A stretch of 64,000 bases of DNA from Streptomyces pyxinicus (GTDB lineage: Bacteria > Actinomycetota > Actinomycetes > Streptomycetales > Streptomycetaceae): NCBI RefSeq assembly GCF_024753135.1, contig NZ_JANUGP010000017.1:105107-169106 (forward strand), given 5' to 3'. Made by a program: the position numbers and the translations under genes. The notes beneath the pieces were generated by a model. That model did not search any database. It saw only the letters and a list, made by a program, of their open reading frames with translations, and was not told the DNA's origin. Positions 25,749 to 34,792 of the stretch are shown one piece after another. Positions within the stretch are counted from its first letter, which is position 1. Every line of letters starts with the position of its first letter.

Positions 25749-26894
25749 ATGAGCGACCGTATGACGACACCGTGGGGCGAGGTCGAGCTGACCCGCTTCC
25801 CCGAGGATCCCCGCGACCGGCTGCGTGCCTGGGACGCCTCCGATGCCTATCTGCTGCGTCATCTGGCCGAGCAGCGGGTGCCGCTCACCGGGACGGTCGT
25901 GGTGGTCGGCGACCGCTGGGGCGCGCTGGTCACGGCGCTGGCCGAGCACGGGCCGACGCAGATCACCGACTCCTTCCTCAGCCAGGAGGCGACCCGGGCG
26001 AACCTGGCGCGGGCCGGCGTCGGACCCGGCACCGTGCAGCTCCTCACCACCCGGGACACGCCGCCCGAGCGGGTGGACGTGCTGCTCGTGCGGGTGCCCA
26101 AGAGTCTGGCCCTGCTGGAGGACCAGTTGCTGCGGCTGGCGCCCGCCGTGCACGCCGGGACGGTCGTCGTGGGCACCGGCATGGTGAAGGAGATCCACAC
26201 CTCCACGCTCCGGTTGTTCGAGCGGATCATCGGCCCGACCCGCACCTCGCTCGCCGAGCAGAAGGCCCGGCTGATCTTCAGCACCCCCGACCCGGCACTG
26301 GAGCGGCCCGCCAACCCGTGGCCGTACCGGTATCCGCTCCCGGACGGCATCGGTGCCGCCTCGGGGCGCACGGTCGTCAACCACGCGGGCGTCTTCTGCG
26401 CCGACCGCCTGGACGTCGGCACCCGTTTCCTGCTCCGGCACCTGCCCGCGCCGGGTGCGGCACGGGTGGTGGACCTGGGGTGCGGCAACGGCGTAGTCGG
26501 TACGGCGGTGGCGCTGGCCGATCCGGCGGCCGAGGTGCTCTTCGTGGACGAGTCCTACCAGGCGGTGGCCTCGGCGGAGGCCACGTACCGGGCGAACGGG
26601 GTGCCGGGGCACGCCGAGTTCCGGGTCGGGGACGGGCTGGCCGGGGTCGCGGCGGGCAGCGTCGACCTGGTGCTGAACAACCCGCCCTTCCACTCGCACC
26701 AGGCGACGACCGACGCGACGGCCTGGCGGATGTTCACCGGGGCGAAGCGCGCGCTGCGCCCGGGTGGCGAGCTGTGGGTGATCGGAAACCGGCACCTGGG
26801 CTACCACGTGAAGCTGAAGCGGCTCTTCGGGAACAGCGAAGTGGTGGCCGGCAACCCGAAGTTCGTGGTGCTGCGGGCGGTCAGGGAGGGGTAG
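25749..26894 (+). CDS. Class I SAM methyltransferase, RlmG/RsmC-like
   Basis: Methyltransferase of 381 residues with two tandem Rossmann-like halves. The N-terminal half is degenerate; the C-terminal half has VVDLGCGNGVVGTAVAL for SAM binding and NNPPFHSH, the NPPF motif of N-methyltransferases acting on exocyclic amines. This layout is that of RlmG (23S rRNA G1835) and RsmC (16S rRNA G1207). Which rRNA site is modified cannot be decided from sequence reading. It is a single gene. Confidence 0.8.
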   Translation: MSDRMTTPWGEVELTRFPEDPRDRLRAWDASDAYLLRHLAEQRVPLTGTVVVVGDRWGALVTALAEHGPTQITDSFLSQEATRANLARAGVGPGTVQLLTTRDTPPERVDVLLVRVPKSLALLEDQLLRLAPAVHAGTVVVGTGMVKEIHTSTLRLFERIIGPTRTSLAEQKARLIFSTPDPALERPANPWPYRYPLPDGIGAASGRTVVNHAGVFCADRLDVGTRFLLRHLPAPGAARVVDLGCGNGVVGTAVALADPAAEVLFVDESYQAVASAEATYRANGVPGHAEFRVGDGLAGVAAGSVDLVLNNPPFHSHQATTDATAWRMFTGAKRALRPGGELWVIGNRHLGYHVKLKRLFGNSEVVAGNPKFVVLRAVREG

Positions 26895-26900
26895 GACGGT

Positions 26901-26989
26901 GGGAGGCGGGGGCGGCGGAAGCCGAGGCCGGCTGCGCGGCGAAGTCCCCGGGAGCAGGGACCTCCGAACCTCCGGGACCCCCGCCTCCC
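26901..26989. terminator. Terminator-like inverted repeat between convergent genes
   Basis: GGGAGGCGGGGG (26901-26912) pairs perfectly with CCCCCGCCTCCC (26978-26989) across a 65-nt interior that can form further stems. It separates the methyltransferase gene from the convergent aldolase gene. Confidence 0.5.
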
Positions 26990-27007
26990 CCTCTCCCCGC
27001 CGTGCGG

Positions 27008-27868
27008 TTATCCCGGCGCCCCGCCCAGCACGCCGATGATCCGGACGACCTCCTGGATCATCGCCTCCCGGCCCACGCTCAGGTACTTGCGGGAGTCGAC
27101 GGCCTCCGGGTGGGCGGCCAGGAAGTCCCGGATCGCCCGGGTCATGGCGATGTTCAGGGCGGTGCCGACGTTGACCTTGGCGATGCCGCCGGTAACGGCC
27201 GCGACCAGTCCGTCGTCCGGCACGCCGGAGGAGCCGTGCAGGACGAGCGGGACGGTGAGCGCGGCCGAGAGGCGTTTGAGCAGGCCGTGGTCGAGAGCCG
27301 CGGTGCGGGTGGTCATGGCGTGCACGCTGCCGATGGCGACGGCGAGGGCGTCGACGCCGGTACGGGCGACGAAGTCGCGTGCCTGGTCGGGGTCGGTACG
27401 GGCGCCGGGCGCGTGCGCGTCCAGCGGGCGTCGGCCGTCCTTGCCGCCGACCTGCCCCAACTCGGCCTCGATCCAGAGACCTTGGGCGTGCGCCCAGTCG
27501 GCGGCGGCGCGGGTCGCGGCGAGGTTCTCGGCGTAGGGCAGCCGGGCCGCGTCGTACATGACGGAGCCGAAGCCGGCACCGGCGGCCTGCCGCAGCAGGT
27601 CGTCGCTCTGGACGTGGTCCAGGTGCAACGCGACGGGTACGGCGGCCCCTTCGGCGGCGGCGACGGCGGCGCGGGCCAGCGGGAGCAGCCGTCCGTAGCG
27701 GAACTTGACGGCGTTCTCGCTGACTTGGAGCACGACGGGGGTGCCGGCCGACTCGGCACCCGCGATGACGGCTTCGATGTGTTCCAGGGTGATGACGTTG
27801 AACGCGGCGACGGCCGAGCGGACTTGGGCCGCCCGGGTGACCAGCTCGCCGGTGGTCGCGAGGGGCAC
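27008..27868 (-). CDS. Class II fructose/tagatose-bisphosphate aldolase family protein
   Basis: The 286-residue protein is of the zinc-dependent class II aldolase family. HLDHVQS has the catalytic Asp and a zinc His, SVMYDAARLPY follows, and VLHGSSGVPDD and KVNVGTALN have the other zinc and phosphate positions. Its size matches GatY/AgaY-like enzymes that cleave tagatose 1,6-bisphosphate. It is downstream of a SIS-domain isomerase gene and near a DeoR regulator, a minimal amino-sugar/galactosamine-type module. True substrate unproven. Confidence 0.83.
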   Translation of the reverse strand: MPLATTGELVTRAAQVRSAVAAFNVITLEHIEAVIAGAESAGTPVVLQVSENAVKFRYGRLLPLARAAVAAAEGAAVPVALHLDHVQSDDLLRQAAGAGFGSVMYDAARLPYAENLAATRAAADWAHAQGLWIEAELGQVGGKDGRRPLDAHAPGARTDPDQARDFVARTGVDALAVAIGSVHAMTTRTAALDHGLLKRLSAALTVPLVLHGSSGVPDDGLVAAVTGGIAKVNVGTALNIAMTRAIRDFLAAHPEAVDSRKYLSVGREAMIQEVVRIIGVLGGAPG

Positions 27869-27902
27869 GTGAGGTGTCCTTCCGGTGCGCGGGGCGGCGG
27901 GC

Positions 27903-28784
27903 TCAGGGGGCGAGGATCACCGAGCGGGTGAGGTGACGGGGCTGGTCGGGGTCGAGGCCTCGGGCGGCGGCGACGGCGACGGCGAGCCGCTGGACGCGGA
28001 CGAGTTCGGCGAGCGGGTCGAGCCGGCCCTCGATCCAGTGGGCGCCGGTGGCGGTGACCTGCGCGGCGAGTCCGTCGGGGGCCGCGCCGAGCATCCAGGT
28101 GGCGGTGCCCTCGGTGGTGACGCTGATCGGGCCGTGCCGGTACTCCATCGCCGGGTAGGCCTCGGTCCAGGACAGCGAGGCCTCGCGCATCTTCAGCCCG
28201 GCCTCGTTGGCGAGCCCGACCGTCCAGCCGCGTCCGAGGAAGGTGAACTGGGCGCAGCCGAGCAGCCCTTGAGGGAGAGCGGTGGCGAGGGCGGTGCGCG
28301 CGTCGGCCACGACGGCGTCGGTGTGCAGGCCGAGGTGGGCGCGCAGCAGGGTGAGGGCGGTGGTGGCGAACCGGGTCTGGACCACGGAGCGTTCGTCGGC
28401 GAAGTCCAGCACGACGAGGTCGTCGGCGGCGGACATGACGGGCGTCGCGGGGTCGGCGGTGACCGCCGTGGTGCGCGTACGCCCCTTCAACTCACCGAGT
28501 ACTTCCAGTACTTCGGTGGTGGTGCCGGAGCGGGTGAGGGCTATCACCCGGTCGTACGACCGTCCCCGCGGGAACTCGGAGGCGGCGAAGGCGTCCGTCT
28601 CGCCCTGCCCGTCGCCCTCGCGCAGGGCGGCCACCGCCTGCGCCATGAAGTACGAGGTCCCGCACCCGACGACGGCGACCCGCTCCCCCGGCCGCGGCAG
28701 CGCCGCTCGGTGCCGTATCGCCTCCTCGGCGGCCCGTATCCAGCACTCCGGCTGGCTGTTCAGCTCGTCCTCGACATGGGTCAT
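27903..28784 (-). CDS. SIS-domain sugar isomerase/deaminase (AgaS/GlmS-C-like)
   Basis: The 293-residue protein has two SIS domains. VVGCGTSYFMAQAVA and ALTRSGTTTEVLEVL are the phosphosugar-binding loops of the first; FLGRGWTVGLANEAGLKMREAS and EYRHGPIS belong to the second. No glutaminase domain is present, so it would act as an aldose-ketose isomerase or deaminase on hexosamine phosphates. The ATG at 28784 follows GGGGAGGGG. It is 34 bp upstream of the aldolase gene and divergent from a DeoR-type regulator that likely controls both. Confidence 0.84.
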   Translation of the reverse strand: MTHVEDELNSQPECWIRAAEEAIRHRAALPRPGERVAVVGCGTSYFMAQAVAALREGDGQGETDAFAASEFPRGRSYDRVIALTRSGTTTEVLEVLGELKGRTRTTAVTADPATPVMSAADDLVVLDFADERSVVQTRFATTALTLLRAHLGLHTDAVVADARTALATALPQGLLGCAQFTFLGRGWTVGLANEAGLKMREASLSWTEAYPAMEYRHGPISVTTEGTATWMLGAAPDGLAAQVTATGAHWIEGRLDPLAELVRVQRLAVAVAAARGLDPDQPRHLTRSVILAP

Positions 28785-28937
28785 GCCCACACCCTCCCCT
28801 TGCTGATTGTTCCTGCAAGATATAGCGAGCTTTCGAGCACAATCAAGCATTCGTGCGCAGAGATGGGTGCGCTAGGGTCACCAGGAACGCGGATCACCAC
28901 CGAGACGCGGAGAGGAACCGGGAAACGGAGGCCGCGG

Positions 28938-29717
28938 ATGTCGCGGGACGCCCGCTGGAAGGCGCTGCTGGAACTGCTCGTGGAGCACGGCCGGCTGGAG
29001 GTCGAGGAGGCGGCGGCCGACCTGGGGGTCTCGGCGGCGACGATCCGCCGGGACTTCGACCAGCTCGCCGAGCAGCAGATGCTGGTGCGCACCCGGGGCG
29101 GCGCGGTCGTGCACGGGGTGTCGTACGAACTCCCGCTGCGCTACAAGACCGCCCGCCGCGCCTCCGAGAAGCAGCGGGTCGCCAAGGCGGTGGCGGATCT
29201 CGTCGCGCCGGGCGAGGCGGTGGGACTGACGGGCGGGACGACCACCACGGAGGTGGCCCGCGCCCTCGCCGTACGTGGCGACCTCTCCACCGGGGCGCCG
29301 GCGCTGACGGTGGTCACCAACGCCCTGAACATCGCCAACGAGCTGGCGGTGCGCCCCCAGTTCAAGATCGTGGTGACCGGCGGGGTGGCACGCCCCCAGT
29401 CCTACGAGCTGATCGGCCCGCTCGCGGACGGGGTGCTCGGCCAGATCACCCTGGACGTGGCGGTGCTCGGCGTGGTCGCCTTCGACGCCGGGCACGGGGC
29501 GGCGGCGCACGACGAGGCGGAGGCCGCGATCAACCGGCTGCTGTGCGAGCGCGCCGAGCGGGTGGTCGTCGCCGCCGACTCCAGCAAGCTGGGCCGGCGC
29601 GCGTTCGCCCGGATCTGCGGGGCCGACCTGGTCGACACGCTCGTGACGGACACGGCGGCGGACCAGGAGACGGTACGCGCCTTCGAGGAGGCGGGCGTCC
29701 AGGTACTGACGGTATGA
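28938..29717 (+). CDS. DeoR family regulator of the adjacent aldolase/SIS operon (AgaR-like)
   Basis: The 259-residue protein has a DeoR winged helix (residues 6-58: LLVEHGRLEVEEAAADLGVS, ATIRRDFDQLAEQQ) and the effector domain with GLTGGTTTTEVARAL and VVTNALNIANEL. GGAGG lies 8 nt before the ATG at 28938. The 153-bp divergent region holds AT-richer DNA with two similar blocks, TTCGAGCACA and TTCGTGCGCA, which may be its operators. It probably represses the SIS-aldolase genes until a sugar phosphate binds. Confidence 0.87.
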   Translation: MSRDARWKALLELLVEHGRLEVEEAAADLGVSAATIRRDFDQLAEQQMLVRTRGGAVVHGVSYELPLRYKTARRASEKQRVAKAVADLVAPGEAVGLTGGTTTTEVARALAVRGDLSTGAPALTVVTNALNIANELAVRPQFKIVVTGGVARPQSYELIGPLADGVLGQITLDVAVLGVVAFDAGHGAAAHDEAEAAINRLLCERAERVVVAADSSKLGRRAFARICGADLVDTLVTDTAADQETVRAFEEAGVQVLTV

Positions 29718-29723
29718 CCAGGC

Positions 29724-30119
29724 TCAGAAGGCCCCGAGGTCGACCTTCACGAACCCGGCGCCGCGCTGGTCGTTGCAGCCGTACGACGGCCGGTCCGCCG
29801 GGTCGGGCCACGCCTGCTGGGCCTGGAGCGCCACGCTCACCAGGGTCAGCAACAGGTCCACGTCACTCGCGGCGTCCAGCCGCAGGGTCACCCACTGCGA
29901 GCCGGGCACGATCCTGATCGCCCCCGAGCCCCTCAGGTCCTTGGCGAACCTGCGGACGGCCCGGTCGGTCAGCCGCAGGTCGACGTCCCGGTCCGAGTGG
30001 AAGTGGGCGATCTCGCCCTGCGCCGAACTCACCCCCTGCCCCAGTCCACAGCTCGGGACGGCCTGTCTCAGGTCCGGCCAGGTCGCCAGTTGCGCCAATG
30101 CGCGCGAGGCCAACGTCAT
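29724..30119 (-). CDS. Luciferase-domain family protein (DUF5519-like)
   Basis: This 131-residue protein shows IAHFHSDRDVDLRLTDRAVR and GSGAIRIVPGSQWVTLRL, the pattern of small 'luciferase family' DUF5519 proteins that resemble part of dinoflagellate luciferase. Activity in bacteria is unknown, and light emission should not be assumed. No membrane segments. It is convergent with the DeoR gene, only 6 bp away, and has no partner genes. Confidence 0.7.
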   Translation of the reverse strand: MTLASRALAQLATWPDLRQAVPSCGLGQGVSSAQGEIAHFHSDRDVDLRLTDRAVRRFAKDLRGSGAIRIVPGSQWVTLRLDAASDVDLLLTLVSVALQAQQAWPDPADRPSYGCNDQRGAGFVKVDLGAF

Positions 30120-30281
30120 GGGCCCATCATGGCGCGCTCACCTGCCCGCAACCAGCTCGTGAGCAAGGATTAACCGTCCGGTATCGGCCAACGTGCGGTG
30201 GGTCGTACAGGGGGGCGCTTGTCGAACGGGGTTTCCCGCGGGCACTTGTCCGTCTCCCCCGCCCCGGCCTACCCTGAGTTT

Positions 30282-31484
30282 GTGTCGCTGATAAACAAAA
30301 CCCGATCGCACAGTGTCGTGCCGGGGCGAGGACAGGGTCTGGCCGGGCTGCGGGTGGCGATCACCGCGTTCTTCGCGCTGGACGGCTTCATCTTCGCCGG
30401 ATGGGTCGTGCGGATTCCCGACATCAAGGAACAGACGCAGGCCTCCGCCGGGGCGCTCGGGATGGCTCTGCTCGGGGTGTCGGCCGGGGCCGTGCTCACG
30501 ATGACGATGACCGGGCGGCTGTGCCGGCGCTACGGGAGTCACCTGGTGACCGTGGTGTGCATGGTGGTGCTCGCGCTGAGTGTCTCGTTGCCGCCGCTGA
30601 CCCACTCGGCAGCGGCGCTGGGCACGGTGCTGCTGCTCTTCGGCGCTGCCTACGGTGGCGTGAACGTCGCTTTCAACAGTGCCGCCGTCGACCTCGTGGC
30701 CGCCCTGCGCAGGCCGGTCATGCCCAGTTTCCATGCCGCGTTCAGTCTGGGCGGGATGATCGGCGCCGGGTTCGGCGGCCTCGTCGCCGGGGTGCTGTCC
30801 CCGGCCCGGCATCTGTTCGGGCTCACGCTGGTCGGGCTGCTCGTCACGGCGGTCGCCGGGCGCACCCTGCTGCGGCACGAGCCGCCGGTGCCGGCCCGCC
30901 GGACCCCTTCGCCGCACGCGGACTCCGGTGCGGGTGAGGGCGGACGGGGGCTGGTCGTGGTCTTCGGGCTCGTCGCCCTGTGCACGGCGTACGGGGAGGG
31001 CGCCATGGCCGACTGGAGCGCGCTCCACCTCCAGCAGGACCTGGCCGCGTCCGCGGGCACGGCCGCCGCCGGGTACGCGTGTTTCGCGCTGGCCATGACC
31101 GTCGGCCGGCTGACCGGTGCGGCTCTGCTCGCCCGGTTCGGGCGGGCCCGTACGGTGATCGCCGGCGGTACGGTCGCCGCGGCCGGCATGCTGCTCGGCT
31201 CGCTCGCCCCGTCCGTGTGGGCGGCGCTGCTGGGTTTCGCCGTCACCGGGCTCGGACTCGCCAACCTGTTCCCGGTCGCCGTGGAGCGGGCCGGCGCGCT
31301 GGCCGGCCCGTCCGGTGTCGCCGTCGCCTCCACCCTGGGCTACGGCGGCATGCTGCTCGGCCCGCCCGCCATCGGCTTCATGGCCGACTGGTTCTCCCTG
31401 CCCGCCGCGCTGACCAGCGTGGCGGTACTGGCCGCCGTCGCCGCCGGCATCGGGGTGTCCACGCGGCGGGTCATGGGGAACTGA
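30282..31484 (+). CDS. MFS transporter
   Basis: Major facilitator of 400 residues with about twelve hydrophobic helices. The early IRIPDIKEQTQAS-type loop, GAAYGGVNVAFNSAAVDL and SFHAAFSLGGMIGAGFGGLVAG are typical of the FucP/YbjJ-like bacterial branch. The direction of transport and the substrate are unknown. The GTG at 30282 was chosen because the upstream codons lack coding character. TACCCT at about 30270 could be a -10 element giving a leaderless message. Confidence 0.83.
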   Translation: MSLINKTRSHSVVPGRGQGLAGLRVAITAFFALDGFIFAGWVVRIPDIKEQTQASAGALGMALLGVSAGAVLTMTMTGRLCRRYGSHLVTVVCMVVLALSVSLPPLTHSAAALGTVLLLFGAAYGGVNVAFNSAAVDLVAALRRPVMPSFHAAFSLGGMIGAGFGGLVAGVLSPARHLFGLTLVGLLVTAVAGRTLLRHEPPVPARRTPSPHADSGAGEGGRGLVVVFGLVALCTAYGEGAMADWSALHLQQDLAASAGTAAAGYACFALAMTVGRLTGAALLARFGRARTVIAGGTVAAAGMLLGSLAPSVWAALLGFAVTGLGLANLFPVAVERAGALAGPSGVAVASTLGYGGMLLGPPAIGFMADWFSLPAALTSVAVLAAVAAGIGVSTRRVMGN

Positions 31485-31498
31485 CAGGGGCGGGTGGG

Positions 31499-33112
31499 TC
31501 AGAGGTCGCAGAGTCCTCTCGTGTAGTCGACCGTGGCCGTCTCCTTCGAGTGGGTCCACTGCGGGGTCAGCAGCTCCGTGTCGAGCTGCTTCGCGGCGGC
31601 CGGGCTCTCCACGATGTAGCCGAAGTCCTGGAGCCACGCCGGGTAGAGGTTCTTGGAGCCGATGTAGAAGGCGGAGCCGTCGACCGAGATCAGCTTGTGG
31701 TGCTGGGCGTAGGGGTGGCCGTCGGCCCACCGCGCGCTCGGCGCGGCGCGGAAGGACGCGAGCTGGAGGTTGCCGCAGAGGGCGCCGGTGGCACGGGCGT
31801 CGTCGCCGGTGAGGCGGGTGAGCCGGGCGCGGAGCACGTCGCTGATCTCGGAGAGCGACTTGATCTGCGAGTAGCCGCCGCTGCCGACGGCGCCGCGGTT
31901 GGCGGGGTCGCTGACGACGATGCGGACCTTGACCCCCGCGGCGAGCTTCGCGGCGAGGGCGTCGTAGACCCGGGTGTCGTAACGGGGCAGCGGCGGGCAG
32001 GTGGCGTTGAGGTCCTGCTGCGAGATCTCGATGTGGTCGGTCGCGCTCGAAATGAGCGAACGCAGCGCGCTCTCCTCGGGGTTGACCGTGTCGTAGTCAC
32101 GGTCGCCGTTGGTGTTGTCGTGCAGACCGATCCCGCACCGGGTGTCGGACGTGGCCGGCAGGGCAGGTCGCCAGGTGGAGGCCGGGTCGGTGTCCTGGAT
32201 GCCCACGCCCAGGCCGCCCACGGCGATCACCGGCACGTCCCCGGTGGCCGGGACGGCGCGGGGGTTGGTGTCGCGCTCCATGGCCGCCATGCAGTCGGCT
32301 CCGCCGGACGCGGCGTACCAGACGTAGGCGGGGTTGGCCTTGTTGTCGCAGGTCCACGCCCACAGCCGGTCCAGGTAGCGGCCGGCTGTGCCGGCGGCGG
32401 GGCCGGTGAGGGCGAGGTCGACGTCGGTGACGGGGTGGGCGGTGTCGAGGTAGTCGCCCTTCCAGTCGTTGATCCCGCCGGTCATCGCAGACGCCCCGTC
32501 GACGACCAGGAGTTTCGAGTGGTTCCAGGAGAAGGCGGTCTTCGACGTCGTCATCGAGGCGACGTTCAGCGTGACGTCGTCGGCCGCCGCGCCCAGCCTG
32601 CCGCGCAGGTCGTCCCGGTACTTCGAGGGCAGCACGTTCAGGTGGTAGACGGGCGCGGCGCCGACGAGGACCCGGACCTTGATCCGGTGTCCGGCGGCCA
32701 CGGCGGAGCGCAGTCCCGTGGCGATGGCGTCCTGAAAGGCGCCGTCCGGGAACGGGGCGAGGGTGGAGATGTCGACGGTCCGGGTGGCTCGGGAGATGCT
32801 GTCGGTCATCCGGGCCAGCAGCTTGCGAGTGCCGGCCCGGTCCGTGCAGCTCGCGTCGCCCCAGCAGCCGGGCGTCTGGAGAAGCCAGCCGGCGGGGTCG
32901 CCGGGCGCGGAGTCGAGCCGGTTGCCGCTCGTCCGCTCCCACACCTCCCCGTCGAGTCCCGGGGAGACCTCCCGCAGGGTGCGTTCGACGGCGTCGAGGT
33001 GCGGGGTCGGCGTATCGGCGGCGGTGGCGGGCGCGGCGGGCAGGACGGCCAGGGCGAGCGCGGATATCAGGGTGGCACGGGCCGGACGGCCTAAACGAAG
33101 CGAAATGATCAC
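31499..33112 (-). CDS. Secreted phospholipase D
   Basis: The 537-residue protein has an N-terminal signal peptide (about residues 1-32, hydrophobic core then PATA-ADTPTPHL). Two HKD active sites follow: WNHSKLLVVDG and QHHKLISVDGSAFYIGSKN. Length and spacing match extracellular Streptomyces PLDs that hydrolyse or transphosphatidylate phosphatidylcholine. The C-terminus GLCDL is also family-like. Cysteines are consistent with disulfide bonds outside the cell. It is convergent with the MFS gene across 14 bp. Confidence 0.9.
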   Translation of the reverse strand: MIISLRLGRPARATLISALALAVLPAAPATAADTPTPHLDAVERTLREVSPGLDGEVWERTSGNRLDSAPGDPAGWLLQTPGCWGDASCTDRAGTRKLLARMTDSISRATRTVDISTLAPFPDGAFQDAIATGLRSAVAAGHRIKVRVLVGAAPVYHLNVLPSKYRDDLRGRLGAAADDVTLNVASMTTSKTAFSWNHSKLLVVDGASAMTGGINDWKGDYLDTAHPVTDVDLALTGPAAGTAGRYLDRLWAWTCDNKANPAYVWYAASGGADCMAAMERDTNPRAVPATGDVPVIAVGGLGVGIQDTDPASTWRPALPATSDTRCGIGLHDNTNGDRDYDTVNPEESALRSLISSATDHIEISQQDLNATCPPLPRYDTRVYDALAAKLAAGVKVRIVVSDPANRGAVGSGGYSQIKSLSEISDVLRARLTRLTGDDARATGALCGNLQLASFRAAPSARWADGHPYAQHHKLISVDGSAFYIGSKNLYPAWLQDFGYIVESPAAAKQLDTELLTPQWTHSKETATVDYTRGLCDL

Positions 33113-33233
33113 CAGCAGAAGTTACCAGGCGGTACAAGCCGTTGACGTGCACCGTCTCACCAACGCCCCGTCCCTCCACGCACAGTTTGAGCCCACGGCA
33201 CCGTGCGCGCGGCCCGTCCGGCACACTCACCGC

Positions 33234-33977
33234 ATGGAGACTGCCGAGTTCTGTGAGGTGTTGGAGCGGGAGGGCCGGGCGCTGGCCGCTGCCGCCGCCG
33301 GGGCGGGTCCCTCGGCGAAGGTGCCGGGCTGTCCCGGCTGGCAGGTGCGTGATCTGCTGCGGCACACCGGCGTGGTGCACCGCTGGGCCGCCGGTTTCGT
33401 CGCCGACGCGCACACCGCGCCCCGGCCGATGGGCGATCCGCCGGACCTGGACGGTGCCGCGCTGGTGGACTGGTACCGGGACAGCCACCGGCTGCTGCTG
33501 GACACCCTGGCCGCCGCACCCGCCGACGTCGGGTGCTGGACGTTCCTGCCCTCGTCCGGCCCGTCGCCGCTCGCGTTCTGGGCCCGGCGGCAGGCGCACG
33601 AGACGACCGTGCACCGCTACGACGCGGAGGCCGCCCGGGGCGGCCCGGTGACCCCGGTCGCGCCGGACTTCGCGGCCGACGGCATCGACGAGTTGCTGTG
33701 CGGCTTCCATGCCCGCTCCAGGAGCCGGGTGCGCACCGCGGAGCCCCGCGTGCTACGGGTACGGGCCACCGACGCGGGCACGGGCGCCGTGTGGACCGTA
33801 CGCCTGACGACCGGGCCGCCCGCCACGGTGCGGGGCGCGGTCGGGGAGGCCGACGCCGAACTGTACGGGACCGCCGAGGAGTTGTACCTGGCGTTGTGGA
33901 ACCGCGCGGAGCCGCCCGGGGTGCTCGGGGACCGGTCGCTGGCCGAGCTGTGGCGGGAGGCGTCCGGCATCGGCTGA
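33234..33977 (+). CDS. Maleylpyruvate isomerase family mycothiol-dependent enzyme
   Basis: The 247-residue protein has an N-terminal DinB/MDMPI four-helix domain (PGCPGWQVRDLLRHTGVVHRW with a metal-site His; RQAHETTVHRYDAE with two more) and an SCP2-like C-terminal domain (AVGEADAELYGTAEELYLALWNR). Family members use mycothiol as thiol cofactor for isomerisation or detoxification. The substrate is unknown. The ATG at 33234 is followed directly by the first helix. Confidence 0.84.
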   Translation: METAEFCEVLEREGRALAAAAAGAGPSAKVPGCPGWQVRDLLRHTGVVHRWAAGFVADAHTAPRPMGDPPDLDGAALVDWYRDSHRLLLDTLAAAPADVGCWTFLPSSGPSPLAFWARRQAHETTVHRYDAEAARGGPVTPVAPDFAADGIDELLCGFHARSRSRVRTAEPRVLRVRATDAGTGAVWTVRLTTGPPATVRGAVGEADAELYGTAEELYLALWNRAEPPGVLGDRSLAELWREASGIG

Positions 33978-33995
33978 CGCGCCGCCGGCCCGGAT

Positions 33996-34394
33996 TCAGT
34001 CCGTCCCGTCCAGCATCCGTGCCAGGACCGCGCGCTGCACCGGCCGCACGTCGCCGTGCAGCGCGCGCCCCTTCGCGGTGAGCGCGACACGGACCCCGCG
34101 CCGGTCCTCGGGGCACATGGCCCGCCGTACGAGGCCGTCCTTCTCCAGCCGGCCGATCAGGCGGGACAGGGCGCTCTGACTGAGGTGGACCCGGTCGGAG
34201 ATCTCCTGCACCCGGTAGGCGCAGCCACCGTCCGCGGCGCCCGCCTCGGCCAGCAGGTCGAGCACCTCGAAGTCGCTGGCGCACAGGCCGTGTCCGTGCA
34301 GCACCCGGTCCAGCTCGCACTGGGTGCGGGCGTGCCGCGCGAGGATGTCGCGCCACTGCTCCACTAGTGCCTGCTCGGCCCGGTCCGCCGCCAT
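33996..34394 (-). CDS. MarR family transcriptional regulator
   Basis: MarR repressor of 132 residues. The winged helix is at about residues 35-105, with LCASDFEVLDLLAEAG, DRVHLSQSALSRLIGRLEKDG and the wing RRAMCPEDRRGVRVALTAKG. A short AT-rich upstream region includes the dyad CGCAT-TTAAT-like at 34432-34444, probably its own operator. The ATG at 34394 is used; the longer frame to 34436 crosses that dyad. Its target may be the divergent small membrane protein. Confidence 0.86.
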   Translation of the reverse strand: MAADRAEQALVEQWRDILARHARTQCELDRVLHGHGLCASDFEVLDLLAEAGAADGGCAYRVQEISDRVHLSQSALSRLIGRLEKDGLVRRAMCPEDRRGVRVALTAKGRALHGDVRPVQRAVLARMLDGTD

Positions 34395-34431
34395 GAGCGC
34401 ACCGTAGCAGAGAAACCGAATTTGCTGCATT

Positions 34432-34444
34432 CGCATTAAATGCG
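34432..34444. promoter_or_regulatory. Dyad upstream of the marR gene
   Basis: CGCAT (34432-34436) and ATGCG (34440-34444) flank TAA in an AT-rich patch containing GCATTCGCATTAAATGCG. The location before the MarR start and beside the divergent gene suggests a MarR-type operator. Confidence 0.4.
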
Positions 34445-34507
34445 CCTACATCTACCGTTGCGGAAGTCGGCTTGTTCCGTCGGGTGCGCGCCTGTGAGAC
34501 TGGCGGA

Positions 34508-34792
34508 ATGGACACATACGGGGGACGGCGGACGAGGGCCCAACAGGACGCGGCGACGGTCGAGATCGGATACGCGCTGCTCAGCGCGGGCTTCGCGGCG
34601 GCCGTGGTGTTTGGAGCCGTCGTCGGGCCGGCACTGTTCCTCGATCTCCCGCCGCTGCCGACGCGAGTCCTGCTGTGGCTGGGCACCGCGTTCGCCGTGG
34701 TGCTCTTCTTCGCCCGGGTGGTGAGCGTGCTGGTGCGCTTCCAGCGGGAGCCTCAGCCGAGCCAGCCCGGCCGGACCAGCCCCGACTCGTAG
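34508..34792 (+). CDS. Small two-helix membrane protein (DUF6332-like)
   Basis: The 94-residue protein has a charged start (GGRRTRAQQDAATVEIGYAL), two hydrophobic helices at about residues 22-45 and 54-76, and a polar tail. It resembles Streptomyces DUF6332 proteins as I remember them; function unknown. The start at 34508 follows a GGCGGA sequence. Its 3' end overlaps the convergent response-regulator pseudogene by 40 bp, showing how deletion has brought these genes together. Confidence 0.65.
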   Translation: MDTYGGRRTRAQQDAATVEIGYALLSAGFAAAVVFGAVVGPALFLDLPPLPTRVLLWLGTAFAVVLFFARVVSVLVRFQREPQPSQPGRTSPDS

